Below, one piece after another: positions 53,669-64,000 of a stretch of 64,000 nucleotides of DNA. Under the pieces are notes generated by a model. That model worked only from the letters and a program-made list of their open reading frames with translations. It was not told the DNA's origin and ran no database searches. The DNA lies in assembly GCA_903906315.1 (NCBI GenBank), contig CAIVJW010000123.1, positions 1 to 64,000 on the forward strand, given 5' to 3'. Origin of the DNA: an uncultured delta proteobacterium (GTDB lineage Bacteria; Myxococcota_A; Polyangia; Polyangiales; Polyangiaceae). The position numbers and the translations under genes were made by a program. The first letter of the stretch is position 1. Every line of letters starts with the position of its first letter.

Positions 53669-54226
53669 ATGTTGAAGCAGGGCGATGTGGCCCCCGCGTT
53701 CGAGCTCGAGAGCGACGCGGGCACGATCGTGCGGTCGAAGGATCTCGCGGGCACGCGGTACGTCATCTACTTCTACCCGAAGGACTCGACGCCGGGCTGC
53801 ACGCGCGAGGCGCAGGCGTTCTCCGCCGACCGGGCGCGCTTCGAGGCGATCGGCGTGCCGGTGCACGGGGTGTCGAAGGACTCGGTGAAGAGCCACGGCT
53901 CGTTTCGCGACACGTACGCGTTGACGATCCCGCTGCTCTCCGACCCGACGCTCGCGCTGCACAAGGCGTACGGCGCGTACGGGGAGAAGGTGATGTACGG
54001 CAAGAAGGTCCTCGGCGTGGTGCGATCGACCTTCGTCGTGGGCGCGGACGGCGTGATCGAGCGGGCGTGGCCGAGCGTGAAGGTCGACGGGCACGCCGAC
54101 CAGGTGCTCGCGTTCCTCGACGCGGGGGCGGTCGAGGAGCCGGCCGCGGAGGAGCCTGCGCCGAAGGCGCCCGCCGCGAAGAAGCCCGGGGCAGCGAAGA
54201 AGCCTGCAAAGAAGGGTGCGAGCTAG
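53669..54226 (+). CDS. bcp: Peroxiredoxin, BCP/PrxQ type
   Basis: 185 residues. Thioredoxin-like fold with peroxidatic Cys44 in YPKDSTPGCTREA, preceded by the conserved YFYPKD. The usual resolving Cys five residues later is replaced (TREAQAF), so this is a 1-Cys or atypical PrxQ. It reduces hydroperoxides. The last 30 residues are an Ala/Lys/Pro/Glu tail (AKKPGAAKKPAKK) absent from standard BCP. GGAGG upstream supports ATG 53669; a GTG lies one codon earlier. Confidence 0.93.
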   Translation: MLKQGDVAPAFELESDAGTIVRSKDLAGTRYVIYFYPKDSTPGCTREAQAFSADRARFEAIGVPVHGVSKDSVKSHGSFRDTYALTIPLLSDPTLALHKAYGAYGEKVMYGKKVLGVVRSTFVVGADGVIERAWPSVKVDGHADQVLAFLDAGAVEEPAAEEPAPKAPAAKKPGAAKKPAKKGAS

Positions 54227-54255
54227 CCCGGGGAGGGGCGTGACGCGGGGCGAGC

Positions 54256-55080
54256 CTACGCGAGCGGGACGACGTCGCCGTCCCGTCCGATCGCGAGGTC
54301 GCCCGCGTAGCCGGAGCTGCGCGCGTCCGCGAGCATCGCGTCGTCGCCGTCCACGCCGTGGTAGTGCGTGAGCACGAGCCGCTTCGCGCCCGCCGCGAGC
54401 GCCGCTTCGCCCGCCTGCCGCGGGGTGAGGTGGCCATACTCGCTCAGGTCCTTGCCAATCGCCGCCGAGGCCTCGCAGAGGAAGAGGTCCGCGCCGATCG
54501 CGGCGCGCACGAGGCCGTCGCACGGCCCGGAATCGCCCGAATACGCGAGGATGCGCCCGTGCGCCTCGACGCGGTACGCCACCGCGGGGCTCCTGCCGTG
54601 CCCGTGCGAAACGGCGAACGCGCGCAGGAGGACGCCCGGCCAGAGCTCGCGCGCGAAGTCGTCGTCCACGGCGACGAGGTCGAGGTCCCACCGCGACGAC
54701 GTGCGGCCGCCGTTCTCGGGCTCGTGCCAGCGCAGGAGCGACGTGAAATCCTCGGCGGACGCGCGCGGCAGGTAGAGCGCGAGCGCGAGATCGGCGCGCG
54801 CCGCGCCCCGGACGACGGCGTCGCACGATCGGCCCTGGAGGAACTGGGGCAGCGCCGCGTGATCGGCGTGCGGGTGGCTCACCGCGAGGTGCGCGACGCG
54901 GCTCGCTTCGATGCCCGCCGCGGCGAGGCGGAAGCGCGCGCCCTCGCTGCAGTCGAGGACGAGCGTGCGCGAGGCGTCCCCGGGCGCGCCGAGCTCGAGG
55001 GCGAAGAGCGGCGGCTGCCGGGCGACCGTGCCGGGCAGCGCCCCGAGGCAGGTCCCGGTGCCGAGGAGGAGGAGTCGCAT
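54256..55080 (-). CDS. MBL-fold hydrolase (RNase Z-like subgroup)
   Basis: 274 residues. Opens MRLLLLGTGTCLG, as RNase Z-like proteins do. Metal motif SHPHADHAAL (H-x-H-x-D-H), then VSHGHG, YSGDSGPCDGL (bridging Asp) and LTHYHG. It lacks the flexible exosite of true tRNase Z, so a small-molecule phosphodiesterase or lactonase is equally possible. TAGGAT at 55088-55093 lies seven bases before the ATG and there is no Shine-Dalgarno: a probable leaderless transcript. Convergent with the peroxiredoxin gene. Confidence 0.88.
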   Translation of the reverse strand: MRLLLLGTGTCLGALPGTVARQPPLFALELGAPGDASRTLVLDCSEGARFRLAAAGIEASRVAHLAVSHPHADHAALPQFLQGRSCDAVVRGAARADLALALYLPRASAEDFTSLLRWHEPENGGRTSSRWDLDLVAVDDDFARELWPGVLLRAFAVSHGHGRSPAVAYRVEAHGRILAYSGDSGPCDGLVRAAIGADLFLCEASAAIGKDLSEYGHLTPRQAGEAALAAGAKRLVLTHYHGVDGDDAMLADARSSGYAGDLAIGRDGDVVPLA

Positions 55081-55129
55081 CGCCCCGATCCTAGCCGAGC
55101 GCGGGGCGGCCGATCGGTCGGCGCTCCGA

Positions 55130-55158
55130 TTGGCGCCCCCCGCGGGGTGGGCTAGACG
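55130..55158 (+). promoter_or_regulatory. Candidate promoter of hutU
   Basis: TTGGCG (55130-55135), 17 bp, TAGACG (55153-55158), six bases before the ATG at 55165. Confidence 0.4.
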
Positions 55159-55164
55159 CTCCGG

Positions 55165-56850
<1,686 letters not shown>

Positions 56851-56918
56851 CGCGAACGGACGCGGCGTTGCGCCCCTCCGGCGGGGACGCGATGCGGATG
56901 TTGCGCTACCGTACCCCC

Positions 56919-57782
56919 ATGCTCGATGCTCGCCTTCGGTACGTCGTCGATGACGCCGACCCGCGCGCGCCCACCCAGGACGAATGGGATCGGATGACGC
57001 CGGCGGAGCGTGAAGAGCTGCTCGCGAGCCTGCCGTCGGAGATGCCCATCTCCGAGTCGGCGCCGCCCGAGGGGGACGTGCACTTCGAGGCGGTCGTGCG
57101 CGCGCGCGACGTGCTGCGCGGCTTCTTCGGCCGCTCGGGCCGCCGCATCTGGGTCGCCAACAACCTGCCCATCTACTACCCGGGCGAGCGCATGTTCTCG
57201 CCGGACGTCATCGCGGTCGTCGACGTCGACTCGCGATCGCGCGACCACTTCACGGTGAGCGCCGAGGGCAAGGGGCTCGACGTGGTCATCGAGGTCCTCT
57301 GGGCGGGTCGCCGCAAGAAGGACCTGGCCGACAACGTCGAGCGCTTCGCGCGCCTCGGCATTCCGGAGTACTTCGTCTTCGACCGCCGCAAGCTGCGCCT
57401 GCACGGTCACCGCCTGCCGACGCCCGGCGCGCGCGCCTATCGCCCCATCCTGCCGCAGCTCGGCGCGTACCGGTCCGAGCAGCTCGGCCTCGACCTCTCC
57501 GTCGAGGGCGACAAGCTTCGCTTCTCGTACAGCGGGGCCCCGCTGCCCGAGTCCGCCGAGCTCATCGCTCGGCTCGACGGGAACCTGCGCGCGGCCGAGC
57601 AGAGCGCGGAAGAGGAAGCGCGACGCGCCGAGCACGAAGCGCTGCGCGCCGAAGAGGAAGCGGGGCGCGCCGAGCACGAAGCGGGGCGCGCCGACGGAGA
57701 GGCGCGCCGCGCCGACGCAGCCGAGCGGCGGCTGGCCGAGGCGCTGGCGGAGCTCGAGCGGTTGCGGGGCGAAGGTCGCTGA
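56919..57782 (+). CDS. Uma2-family (PD-(D/E)XK) endonuclease with coiled-coil tail
   Basis: 287 residues from ATG 56919, chosen because TACCGT lies six bases upstream; ATG 56892 is the alternative. The Uma2 domain (about 15-190) has FSPDVIAVVDV (catalytic Asp), LDVVIEVLWAGRRKKDLADNVERFARLGIPEYFVFD (the E-x-K style core and following helix) and RLHGHRL. A C-terminal run of about 70 residues in Ala/Glu/Arg heptads (RRAEHEALRAEEEAGRAEHE) should form a coiled coil. Uma2 proteins are expanded in cyanobacteria and some myxobacteria; their function is unsettled. Confidence 0.86.
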   Translation: MLDARLRYVVDDADPRAPTQDEWDRMTPAEREELLASLPSEMPISESAPPEGDVHFEAVVRARDVLRGFFGRSGRRIWVANNLPIYYPGERMFSPDVIAVVDVDSRSRDHFTVSAEGKGLDVVIEVLWAGRRKKDLADNVERFARLGIPEYFVFDRRKLRLHGHRLPTPGARAYRPILPQLGAYRSEQLGLDLSVEGDKLRFSYSGAPLPESAELIARLDGNLRAAEQSAEEEARRAEHEALRAEEEAGRAEHEAGRADGEARRADAAERRLAEALAELERLRGEGR

Positions 57783-57956
57783 GGGGGTCGTGCGGCGCCT
57801 GCGCACGATCAGGCCCGGAGCCGGAGGCCGACGGCCTGGCGTCGCGCAGGCGCCGCCTTTCGCCGTCGGGAGCAGCGGCCCGCGAGGCCCGGTGGTGATC
57901 GGCCCCATGGCGCCTCGCCTCTGGGTGGGCGGCCACGCGCGGCCGGATCGGCACCC

Positions 57957-58445
57957 ATGACCGCCCTCGAGGTCGCCGTCGTCTCCATCACCACCACGCA
58001 GCGCCGCCGCTTTCTCTGGTGCGCGTGGTGGACGGGGGCGCCGTCGCGCGAGCCCTTCCGCGCCCCGGACGCGTGGGCGGGCGGCGCGCGGTCGCCCGAG
58101 GAGGCGAAGCGCGCCGCCGAGCAGGCCGCCGGGCGCACGCTGCTCGTCGCGTCGGCGTCGTGGGCGCGCGCGTTCACGCGGCTGCGCGCCGGGCTGCCAG
58201 CCTGGCCCGAGCGGCGCCGTCCGCCCGAGGCCGCGCCGGTGGTCGCGGGCGACCTGCCGCCCGAGAGCGCGCTCGCGGTCCTCGGCCTCACGCGGGGCGC
58301 TTCGCTCGCGGACATCAAGCGCGCGTACCGCAAGCACGCGCTCGAGACGCACCCGGATCGGGGGGGCGAAGCGGCCGCGTTCGTGCGCGTGCAGCGCGCG
58401 TTCGAGTCGGCGAGCCGGCGCGTGGGCAAGCGCCGCTCCCGCTGA
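57957..58445 (+). CDS. J-domain protein (DnaJ-like)
   Basis: 162 residues. The J domain is C-terminal (about 102-160): ALAVLGLTRGASLADIKRAYRKHALETHPDRGG with the essential HPD at 132-134, split here by the loop after helix II. Such domains stimulate ATP hydrolysis by Hsp70. The first 100 residues contain WCAWWTG and an Ala/Arg-rich stretch with no recognised fold. No Gly/Phe or zinc domain follows, so it is a type III J-protein with a specialised client or role. It lies alone between the nuclease and flavoprotein genes. Confidence 0.87.
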   Translation: MTALEVAVVSITTTQRRRFLWCAWWTGAPSREPFRAPDAWAGGARSPEEAKRAAEQAAGRTLLVASASWARAFTRLRAGLPAWPERRRPPEAAPVVAGDLPPESALAVLGLTRGASLADIKRAYRKHALETHPDRGGEAAAFVRVQRAFESASRRVGKRRSR

Positions 58446-58534
58446 CGCCGCGCCGGCTCGTCCACGCCCTGCGCGCTCGCTCGCGGCTCGTCGCGAGCGC
58501 CCCGTGAGCCCGACGCCTGCTACGCTCCGCGCCC

Positions 58535-59827
58535 ATGGTGGACTCTCCGCTCGACGCCCCGATCGACGTCCTCGTGATCGGCGCCGGCCCCGCCGGCGCG
58601 GCCGCCGCCGCCTTGCTGCACCGCGCGGGCCGCACCGTGCGCATCGTCGAGAAGCAGCGCTTCCCGAGGTTCGTGATCGGCGAGAGCCTCCTGCCGCACT
58701 GCATGGACGTCCTCGACGCGGCCGGCCTCCTGCCGGCGGTCGAGGCGCGCGGCTACCTCGTCAAGCGCGGCGCGCTGTTCTACCGGGGCAGCGACCGCTG
58801 CAGCTTCGACTTCGGCGACGCCTTCACGCCCGGCTGGGGCTGGACGTGGCAGGTGCCGCGCGCGGACTTCGACAAGACCCTCGCCGACGCGACCGAGGCG
58901 ATGGGGGTGCCGATCCACTACGGCCACGAGGTCGTCTCCGCGCGTTTCGAGGGATCGCCCGAGGTCGAGGTCAGCGACGAGCAGGGGCGCGTCCACCACC
59001 TGCGCCCGAAGTTCGTCGTCGACGCGAGCGGCTACGGGCGCGTGCTCCCGCGCCTGCTCGGTCTCGACGAGCCCTCGCACCTGCCGAAGCGCCAGGCCCT
59101 CTTCACGCACCTCACGGGCGACCGACGCCCCCCCGGCCAGGACGAGGGCCGCATCTGGATCTGCATCCATCCCGGGCAGGACGGCGCCCTCGGCGTGGGC
59201 CAAGCGTGGCTCTGGATCATCCCCTTCTCGAACGGCGTCACCTCCGTCGGCGCGGTCAGCACGCCCGACTTCTTCGACGTCTTCCCGGGCGACCCGGAGC
59301 AGAAGCTCCGCGCCATCCTGCGCGCGGAGCCCGCCGCGCGCGACCGCCTCTCGGACGGCGCCTTCGAGTTCGAGCCGCGCGTGCTCTCGGGCTACTCGGC
59401 GTCCGTGAAGCGCCTCCACGGGCCCGGCTACTGCCTCGTCGGCAACGCGACGGAGTTCCTCGACCCCGTGTTCTCCTCGGGCGTGACGCTCGCGCTCGAG
59501 TCCGCGCACCGCGCCTCCGGCCTCGTGCTGCGCGAGCTCGCGGGCGACGCGCCCGACTGGAAGGTCGAGTACGCCGACCACATGATGCGCGGGATCGACG
59601 TCTTCCGGACGTTCGTCACGCGCTGGTACGACGGCGCGCTCCCCGCGATCTTCTTCGCCGAGGGCAAGACGCCCGAAATCAGCAAGCAGATCTGCTCGGT
59701 CCTCGCCGGCTACGTCTGGGACGCGGACAACCCGTTCGTTCGCGACCACGCTCGGCGCGTCGAGCTGCTCGCCAAGCTCGCGCGCAGCGGTCGCCGCGAC
59801 GGCTTCGTCGCGACGCCGATCGCGTAG
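58535..59827 (+). CDS. FAD-dependent oxidoreductase with flavin-halogenase motifs
   Basis: 430 residues. FAD-binding GAGPAG at 16-21, a second flavin motif in VGNATEFLDPVFSSGVTLAL. The flavin-dependent halogenase signatures are both there: WxWxIP as WLWIIP (225-230) and FxxPxxSxG as FLDPVFSSG (308-316). Related geranylgeranyl-reductase-like and hydroxylase enzymes share the fold, so halogenation is a hypothesis. The catalytic Lys region cannot be settled by eye. TACGCT at 58521-58526 lies eight bases before the ATG (leaderless type). The ElbD-like megasynthase follows 173 bp downstream, suggesting lipid modification. Confidence 0.85.
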   Translation: MVDSPLDAPIDVLVIGAGPAGAAAAALLHRAGRTVRIVEKQRFPRFVIGESLLPHCMDVLDAAGLLPAVEARGYLVKRGALFYRGSDRCSFDFGDAFTPGWGWTWQVPRADFDKTLADATEAMGVPIHYGHEVVSARFEGSPEVEVSDEQGRVHHLRPKFVVDASGYGRVLPRLLGLDEPSHLPKRQALFTHLTGDRRPPGQDEGRIWICIHPGQDGALGVGQAWLWIIPFSNGVTSVGAVSTPDFFDVFPGDPEQKLRAILRAEPAARDRLSDGAFEFEPRVLSGYSASVKRLHGPGYCLVGNATEFLDPVFSSGVTLALESAHRASGLVLRELAGDAPDWKVEYADHMMRGIDVFRTFVTRWYDGALPAIFFAEGKTPEISKQICSVLAGYVWDADNPFVRDHARRVELLAKLARSGRRDGFVATPIA

Positions 59828-60000
59828 CGCCGCGGTCCTTCGCGGCGTCGACGCGGCGCCGCGTAGCCCCCTTCGCGCCAGGTGCCGCTTGACTCGTCTC
59901 GCGTCAGAGGCGAATCGAGGCTCGCTCGGCTCGATCCGGGCGCGGCCCCAGGCGACCCCGGCGGGCACCGGCGGCGTCGCGACACCGGGGCGGAGGATTC

Positions 60001-63000
60001 ATGATCGGAGCGGGCACGAACGGGGTCGTCAGCGCGAACGGTGAGCACCCCTCGATGACGGGGCTCGCACCGGAGGGCCCCCGCGCGCGCCCGCTCGAGC
60101 CGTCGAAGATCCTCGCTCGCCGGCGCCTCGTCGTCGTCGGCGGCACGGGCTTCCTCGGCAAGGTCTGGCTCTCGATGCTGCTCGACCGGTTCCCCGAGAT
60201 CGGCCACCTGTACCTGCTCGTCCGGGCGAAGGCCGACCAGAGCTCGGAGGAGCGCTTCTGGTCGCAGATCGCGACCTCGCCCGTGTTCGACCCGCTGCGC
60301 GCGAAGTACCCGGGCGCGGCCTTCGAGGCGTTCCTCCGCGACAAGGTCACGGCCGTCTCCGGCGACATCGGCCAGGACAACCTCGGCATTCCGGCGGGCG
60401 TGATCGCCTCGCTGACCGGCCGCGTCGACGCGGTCGTGAACGTCGCCGGCGTCGTCGACTTCAACCCGCCCCTCGACGAGGCGCTCGAGGTCAACGCCTT
60501 CGGCGTGAACAACCTCGTGTCGCTCGCGCGCACGCTCGGCGCGAAGGTGCTGCACACGAGCACCTGCTACGTGGCGGGCTACCGCGCGGGGCTCATCGAG
60601 GAGGTCGACCCGCGCGAGGTGCCCTTCCCGCGATCGACCGGCGAGACCTGGTTCGGCGCCGCGTGCCCGCACCGCACGCTCGACCAGTCCCACTGGGATC
60701 CGCAGCGCGAGATCGACGAGTGCCTCGACCTCGTCAAGCAAGCGCGGCAGCGCTGCGAGGACTCCTTCCGCCAGAGCGCGTTCCTCGACACCGCCAAGGC
60801 AAACCTCGCCTCGCGCGGCGAGCCGGGCCGCGGCCGGGCGCTCGCGGCCGAGCTCGCTTCGGTCAAGCGCAAGTTCGTCGAGGCGCGCCTCGTCGACGCC
60901 GGCAGGGAGCGGGCGATCTTCTGGGGCTTCACCAACATCTACACGTACACGAAGAGCATCGGCGAGCAGGTGCTCGCGGCCTCCGGCGTGCCCTTCTGCA
61001 TCGTGCGCCCCGCCGTCGTCGAGTCGAGCTGCGAGTACCCGTTTCCGGGCTGGAACGAGGGCATCAACACCTCGGCGCCGCTGCTCTACCTCGCCTCGCG
61101 CGGGCAGGTGCAGTTCCCCGGGTCGCACGACGTGCGGCTCGACATCATCCCCGTCGACATGGTCACGAGCGGGATGATCGCGTCGCTCGCGGAGCTCGTC
61201 GACGGGACGCAGGCGGCCGTCTACCAGTACGGCACGACCGACACGAACGGCTGCCGCGTGACCCGGTTCCTCGAGCTCGCGGGCCTCTACAAGCGGCGTC
61301 AGGTGTTCGAGGGCAAGAAGACCGCCCTCTTCGACTACGTGAGCGCGTACTTCGAGCCCGGTCCGATGACGAAGGAGCAGTTCGAGGCGCGCGGCGCGCC
61401 CGGCATCGCGCGCGCCCTGCGCGGCCTCGGCGGGCTGCTCGGCAAGGCCGCGGTCGGCCCCGCCGCGGCGCTGCTCGAGCCCGCGTCGAAGGCGCTCCTC
61501 GACGCCGCCAAGATCGAGTCGCGGACGGGCGACATCCAGGGCCTGTTCATCCCCTTCGTCGCCGAGGCGGACTGGATCTTCTCGTGCGCGAACACGCGCG
61601 CCGCCTTCGCGCGCATGCCGCCCGAGGAGCGCGCGCGCTTCTTCTGGGCGCCGGAGTCGCTCGACTGGCGCGACTGGCTCTGGGACGTGCACATCCCCGG
61701 CCTCGAGAAGTGGGTCTATCCGCTCATCGAGGAGCGCCTCCAGAAGGAGGTGAAGCCCCTCCGTCGCTACGACACGCTGGTTGATCTTCTCGACGAGATG
61801 GCCGAGCGCTACGACCACGCGGTCGCGCTGCAGCTGCTCACCGACGAGGGCCTCACGCGCACCACGTTCCGCGAGTGGCGCGACGCCGCGCGGACCGCCG
61901 CGGCCCGCCTCGCCGGTCTCGGCGTCCGCCCGGGCCACCGCGTGCTCCTCTCGGGCCTGAACCACCCGGCGTGGCCCATCGCGTACTTCGGCATCCTCGC
62001 CGCGGGCGCCGTCGCCGTGCCCGTCGATCCGGGCCTCGAGGCGCCGCAGCTCGCGAACATCCTCCGCTCGTCGGGCGCGGCCGTCGCGGTCGTCACCCCG
62101 GCCGTCGAGGGGAAGGTCGGCGCGGGCGTGCGCGCGGCGCTCGGGGCCGCGGCGCCGGTGTTCGTCGACCTCGTCGCGCTCGCCGAGCCCGACCTCGACG
62201 CGCCCTCGGGCGCCGGGGTCGCGTTGCCCGCGGTCGCCGTGAAGGACGGCGATCTCGCGAGCATCATCTACACGAGCGGCACGACCGGCGACCCGAAGGG
62301 CGTGATGCTCACGCACGCGAACTTCGCCGCCCTGCTCGCGGCGCTCGCGCCGGTCTTCCCGCTCACGCCGAACGACCGGGTGCTCAGCGTGCTGCCGCTG
62401 CACCACACGTTCGAGTTCACCTGCGGCCTCCTGCTGCCGATGTCGCGCGGCGCGCGCATCCTCTACCTCGGCGAGCTGTCGAGCGATCGCCTCTCCGACG
62501 GCCTCGATCGCGGCCGGATCACCGCGATGGTCGGCGTGCCCGCGCTCTGGCAGATGCTCGAGCGCCGCGTCCTCACGACGGTGAAGGAGCACGGCGGCCT
62601 GGCCGAGAGCGCCTTCGACTGGGCGCTCGACCTGAACCGCCTGATCGGCAAGCGCGCCGGGATGAACCTCGGGCGCCTCTTCTTCGGCAGCGTCCACGAC
62701 GCGCTCGGCGGCAACATCCGCTGGATGATCTCGGGCGGCGCCGCGCTCCCCAAGGAGACGGCCGAGTTCTTCAAGGGCGTCGGGCTGCCGCTCTCGGAGG
62801 GCTACGGTCTCACCGAGGCCTCGCCGGTGCTCACGGTCGCGAAGGCCTCGATGCGCACTGCGGCCGGCCACGTCGGCAAGGCGATCCCGGGCGTCGAGGT
62901 GAAGATCGCCAGCCCCGACGACAACGGCGTCGGCGAGGTCGTCGCGCGCGGCCCGAACGTCATGCTCGGCTACGCGAACAACCCCGAGGCGACGGCCGCC

Positions 63001-64000
63001 GTGATCGACGCCGACGGCTGGCTGCACACCGGCGATCTCGGCAAGTTCGACAAGAAGAAGCGGCTCGTCCTCGTCGGTCGGCAGAAGGACGTCGTCGTCT
63101 CCGCGAGCGGCGAGAACGTCTACCCGGACGACGTCGAGGCGATGATCGGCGCGGTCGACGGCGTGAAGGAGCTCGCGATCGTCGGCCTGGACGATCCGCG
63201 CGGCGGCGAGCGCGTCGCTTGCCTCGCGGTGCCGGCCGCGCCGCCCGACGACGCCGTCGCCTCCTCGCGCGCAGGCGGCGATCGTCGCGAGAGCCGCGAC
63301 AAGGTCATGAAGGCCTTGCGCGAGGCGTTCGCGAAGCTGCCGCGCGCGGCGCAGCCGGCGATCGTGCACCTCTACGACGCCGACCTGCCGCGCACGGCCA
63401 CCCGCAAGGTGAAGCGCCCCGAGGTCAAGGCCGTCCTCGCGCGGCTCGTCGCCGCGTCCACGCCGCCCTCGGCGACCGGCGCCATCGGTGGGACGGGCGT
63501 GACGCCGGCGCGCCACGCGATCGCGTCGATCGCCAATCGCAAGGCGTCCGAGCTGACCTCGGCGACCTCGCTGCGCGCGGAGCTCGGCTTCGACTCGCTC
63601 ATGTCGATGGAGCTCGGCGTCGCGCTCGAGCCGCACGCCGGCCGCTCGTTCGACTCCAGCGACCTCGCTCGCTGCGAGACCGTCGGCGACGTCGAGCGCC
63701 TCGCGGCCGAGGCCGCGCACAAGCTCGTGCACGGCGAGCCCGACGTCGTCGCCGAGATCCCGAACGACGACGCCCCCATCCTCCTGCCGCCGGTCGTGGC
63801 CGACGCGGCCAAGCGCCTGATCGGCAAGGCGCAGACGGGCTTCTACGAGCGGCTCATGCAGCCGACGGTCTACGGTCGCGCGTACATCCCGCACAACCGC
63901 AACACGATCGTGTGCTCGAACCACGCGAGCCACCTCGACATGGGGTTCGTGAGGTACGCGCTCGGCCCGTACGGCGACGATCTCGTCTCGCTCGCCGCGC
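60001..64000 (+). CDS. ElbD-like FAR / AMP-ligase / ACP / acyltransferase, partial (runs off right edge)
   Basis: At least 1333 residues, no stop before the window ends. Domain order: fatty-acyl reductase of NAD-binding_4 type (about 40-480; GGTGFLG at 47-53, YTYTK with Tyr314/Lys318); acyl-CoA-ligase-type adenylation domain (about 590-1150; [11 protein letters not shown] at 757-767, [14 protein letters not shown]); acyl carrier domain (about 1165-1240; GFDSL with Ser1199 for phosphopantetheine); and the start of a PlsC acyltransferase (HASHLD, H1308-x4-D1313). The order resembles my recollection of ElbD, the multifunctional myxobacterial ether-lipid enzyme. Such a protein could activate a fatty acid, tether it, reduce it to an alcohol and acylate an acceptor. 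GGAGGA four bases before the ATG. End unknown. Confidence 0.92.
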   Translation, partial: MIGAGTNGVVSANGEHPSMTGLAPEGPRARPLEPSKILARRRLVVVGGTGFLGKVWLSMLLDRFPEIGHLYLLVRAKADQSSEERFWSQIATSPVFDPLRAKYPGAAFEAFLRDKVTAVSGDIGQDNLGIPAGVIASLTGRVDAVVNVAGVVDFNPPLDEALEVNAFGVNNLVSLARTLGAKVLHTSTCYVAGYRAGLIEEVDPREVPFPRSTGETWFGAACPHRTLDQSHWDPQREIDECLDLVKQARQRCEDSFRQSAFLDTAKANLASRGEPGRGRALAAELASVKRKFVEARLVDAGRERAIFWGFTNIYTYTKSIGEQVLAASGVPFCIVRPAVVESSCEYPFPGWNEGINTSAPLLYLASRGQVQFPGSHDVRLDIIPVDMVTSGMIASLAELVDGTQAAVYQYGTTDTNGCRVTRFLELAGLYKRRQVFEGKKTALFDYVSAYFEPGPMTKEQFEARGAPGIARALRGLGGLLGKAAVGPAAALLEPASKALLDAAKIESRTGDIQGLFIPFVAEADWIFSCANTRAAFARMPPEERARFFWAPESLDWRDWLWDVHIPGLEKWVYPLIEERLQKEVKPLRRYDTLVDLLDEMAERYDHAVALQLLTDEGLTRTTFREWRDAARTAAARLAGLGVRPGHRVLLSGLNHPAWPIAYFGILAAGAVAVPVDPGLEAPQLANILRSSGAAVAVVTPAVEGKVGAGVRAALGAAAPVFVDLVALAEPDLDAPSGAGVALPAVAVKDGDLASIIYTSGTTGDPKGVMLTHANFAALLAALAPVFPLTPNDRVLSVLPLHHTFEFTCGLLLPMSRGARILYLGELSSDRLSDGLDRGRITAMVGVPALWQMLERRVLTTVKEHGGLAESAFDWALDLNRLIGKRAGMNLGRLFFGSVHDALGGNIRWMISGGAALPKETAEFFKGVGLPLSEGYGLTEASPVLTVAKASMRTAAGHVGKAIPGVEVKIASPDDNGVGEVVARGPNVMLGYANNPEATAAVIDADGWLHTGDLGKFDKKKRLVLVGRQKDVVVSASGENVYPDDVEAMIGAVDGVKELAIVGLDDPRGGERVACLAVPAAPPDDAVASSRAGGDRRESRDKVMKALREAFAKLPRAAQPAIVHLYDADLPRTATRKVKRPEVKAVLARLVAASTPPSATGAIGGTGVTPARHAIASIANRKASELTSATSLRAELGFDSLMSMELGVALEPHAGRSFDSSDLARCETVGDVERLAAEAAHKLVHGEPDVVAEIPNDDAPILLPPVVADAAKRLIGKAQTGFYERLMQPTVYGRAYIPHNRNTIVCSNHASHLDMGFVRYALGPYGDDLVSLAA

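Noticed and set aside
59851-59864. 14-bp palindrome between the flavoprotein and ElbD-like genes as a terminator
   Set aside because: No U tract, short, and such GC palindromes are expected by chance at this composition.
59889-59917. TTGACT upstream of the ElbD-like gene as a promoter
   Set aside because: The hexamer 17 bp downstream is GAATCG, too far from a -10; left unassigned.
59710-63933. A 1407-codon open frame on the minus strand opposite the ElbD-like gene
   Set aside because: Arg/Ala/Asp/Glu/Gly-rich translation with no domain; a GC-skew shadow of the clearly coding plus strand.

Overview
The window is very GC-rich, densely coded DNA with the protein repertoire of a myxobacterium, most likely of the Sorangium/Polyangium side (class Polyangia). 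The pointers are a Ser/Thr kinase followed by PEGA-like and lipoprotein genes, many lipoproteins and Cys-rich surface proteins with Gly/Ala-rich tails, a C-terminal anchor resembling MYXO-CTERM, an ElbD-like ether-lipid megasynthase and a LuxE/LuxC pair. There is no rRNA, IS element, integrase, phage gene or CRISPR array. The placement rests on gene content only.

Layout. 1-6.8 kb: a truncated lipoprotein, a membrane/TPR-like protein, a VWA-like lipoprotein, a thiolase with a metallo-beta-lactamase-fold hydrolase, a pseudo-receiver-like protein and a beta-class GST. 6.8-17.5 kb: a polysaccharide region (four glycosyltransferases and a DegT/PerA-type sugar aminotransferase), split by a block holding a DUF1622 membrane protein and a minus-strand gene set: WYL regulator, Cas3-HD-like protein with altered active site, alpha/beta hydrolase, methyltransferase. 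17.6-24.6 kb: an MMPL/RND exporter, a repeat-filled intergenic stretch, tRNA-Cys, apbE, an M20 amidohydrolase and small membrane/lipoproteins. 24.5-32.5 kb: a PAS-GAF histidine kinase, hemE, the kinase/PEGA/lipoprotein cassette, a class II glutamine amidotransferase and an FHA-GGDEF protein.

32.5-36.2 kb: a class III aminotransferase, then LuxE- and LuxC-like genes one base apart, together able in principle to turn a fatty acid into an aldehyde and perhaps an amine. 36.3-44.2 kb: an OmpA/thrombospondin-type-3 protein and a 1968-residue Cys-rich repeat lipoprotein with an exact 300-bp period. 44.5-51.2 kb: an RdgC-like protein split over two genes, then a TetR regulator divergent from an RND adaptor/permease pair, with three related operators. 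51.3-58.4 kb: FkbM methyltransferase, phospholipase-D-like lipoprotein, peroxiredoxin, a second MBL-fold protein, urocanase, a Uma2 nuclease and a J-domain protein. 58.5-64 kb: a flavoprotein with both halogenase signature motifs, followed by the ElbD-like reductase/ligase/ACP/acyltransferase, which runs off the right edge.

Promoters readable by eye fit TTGnnn-N16-18-TAnnnn. Many first genes carry a TAnnnT hexamer only 6-10 nt before the start codon and no Shine-Dalgarno, which suggests frequent leaderless transcripts; genes inside operons more often have GGAGG-type sites. The likeliest undescribed system is the stand-alone, probably catalytically dead Cas3-HD protein with its WYL regulator (13.2-15.1 kb). 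The LuxE/LuxC/aminotransferase cassette and the halogenase-like/ElbD-like pair are next.
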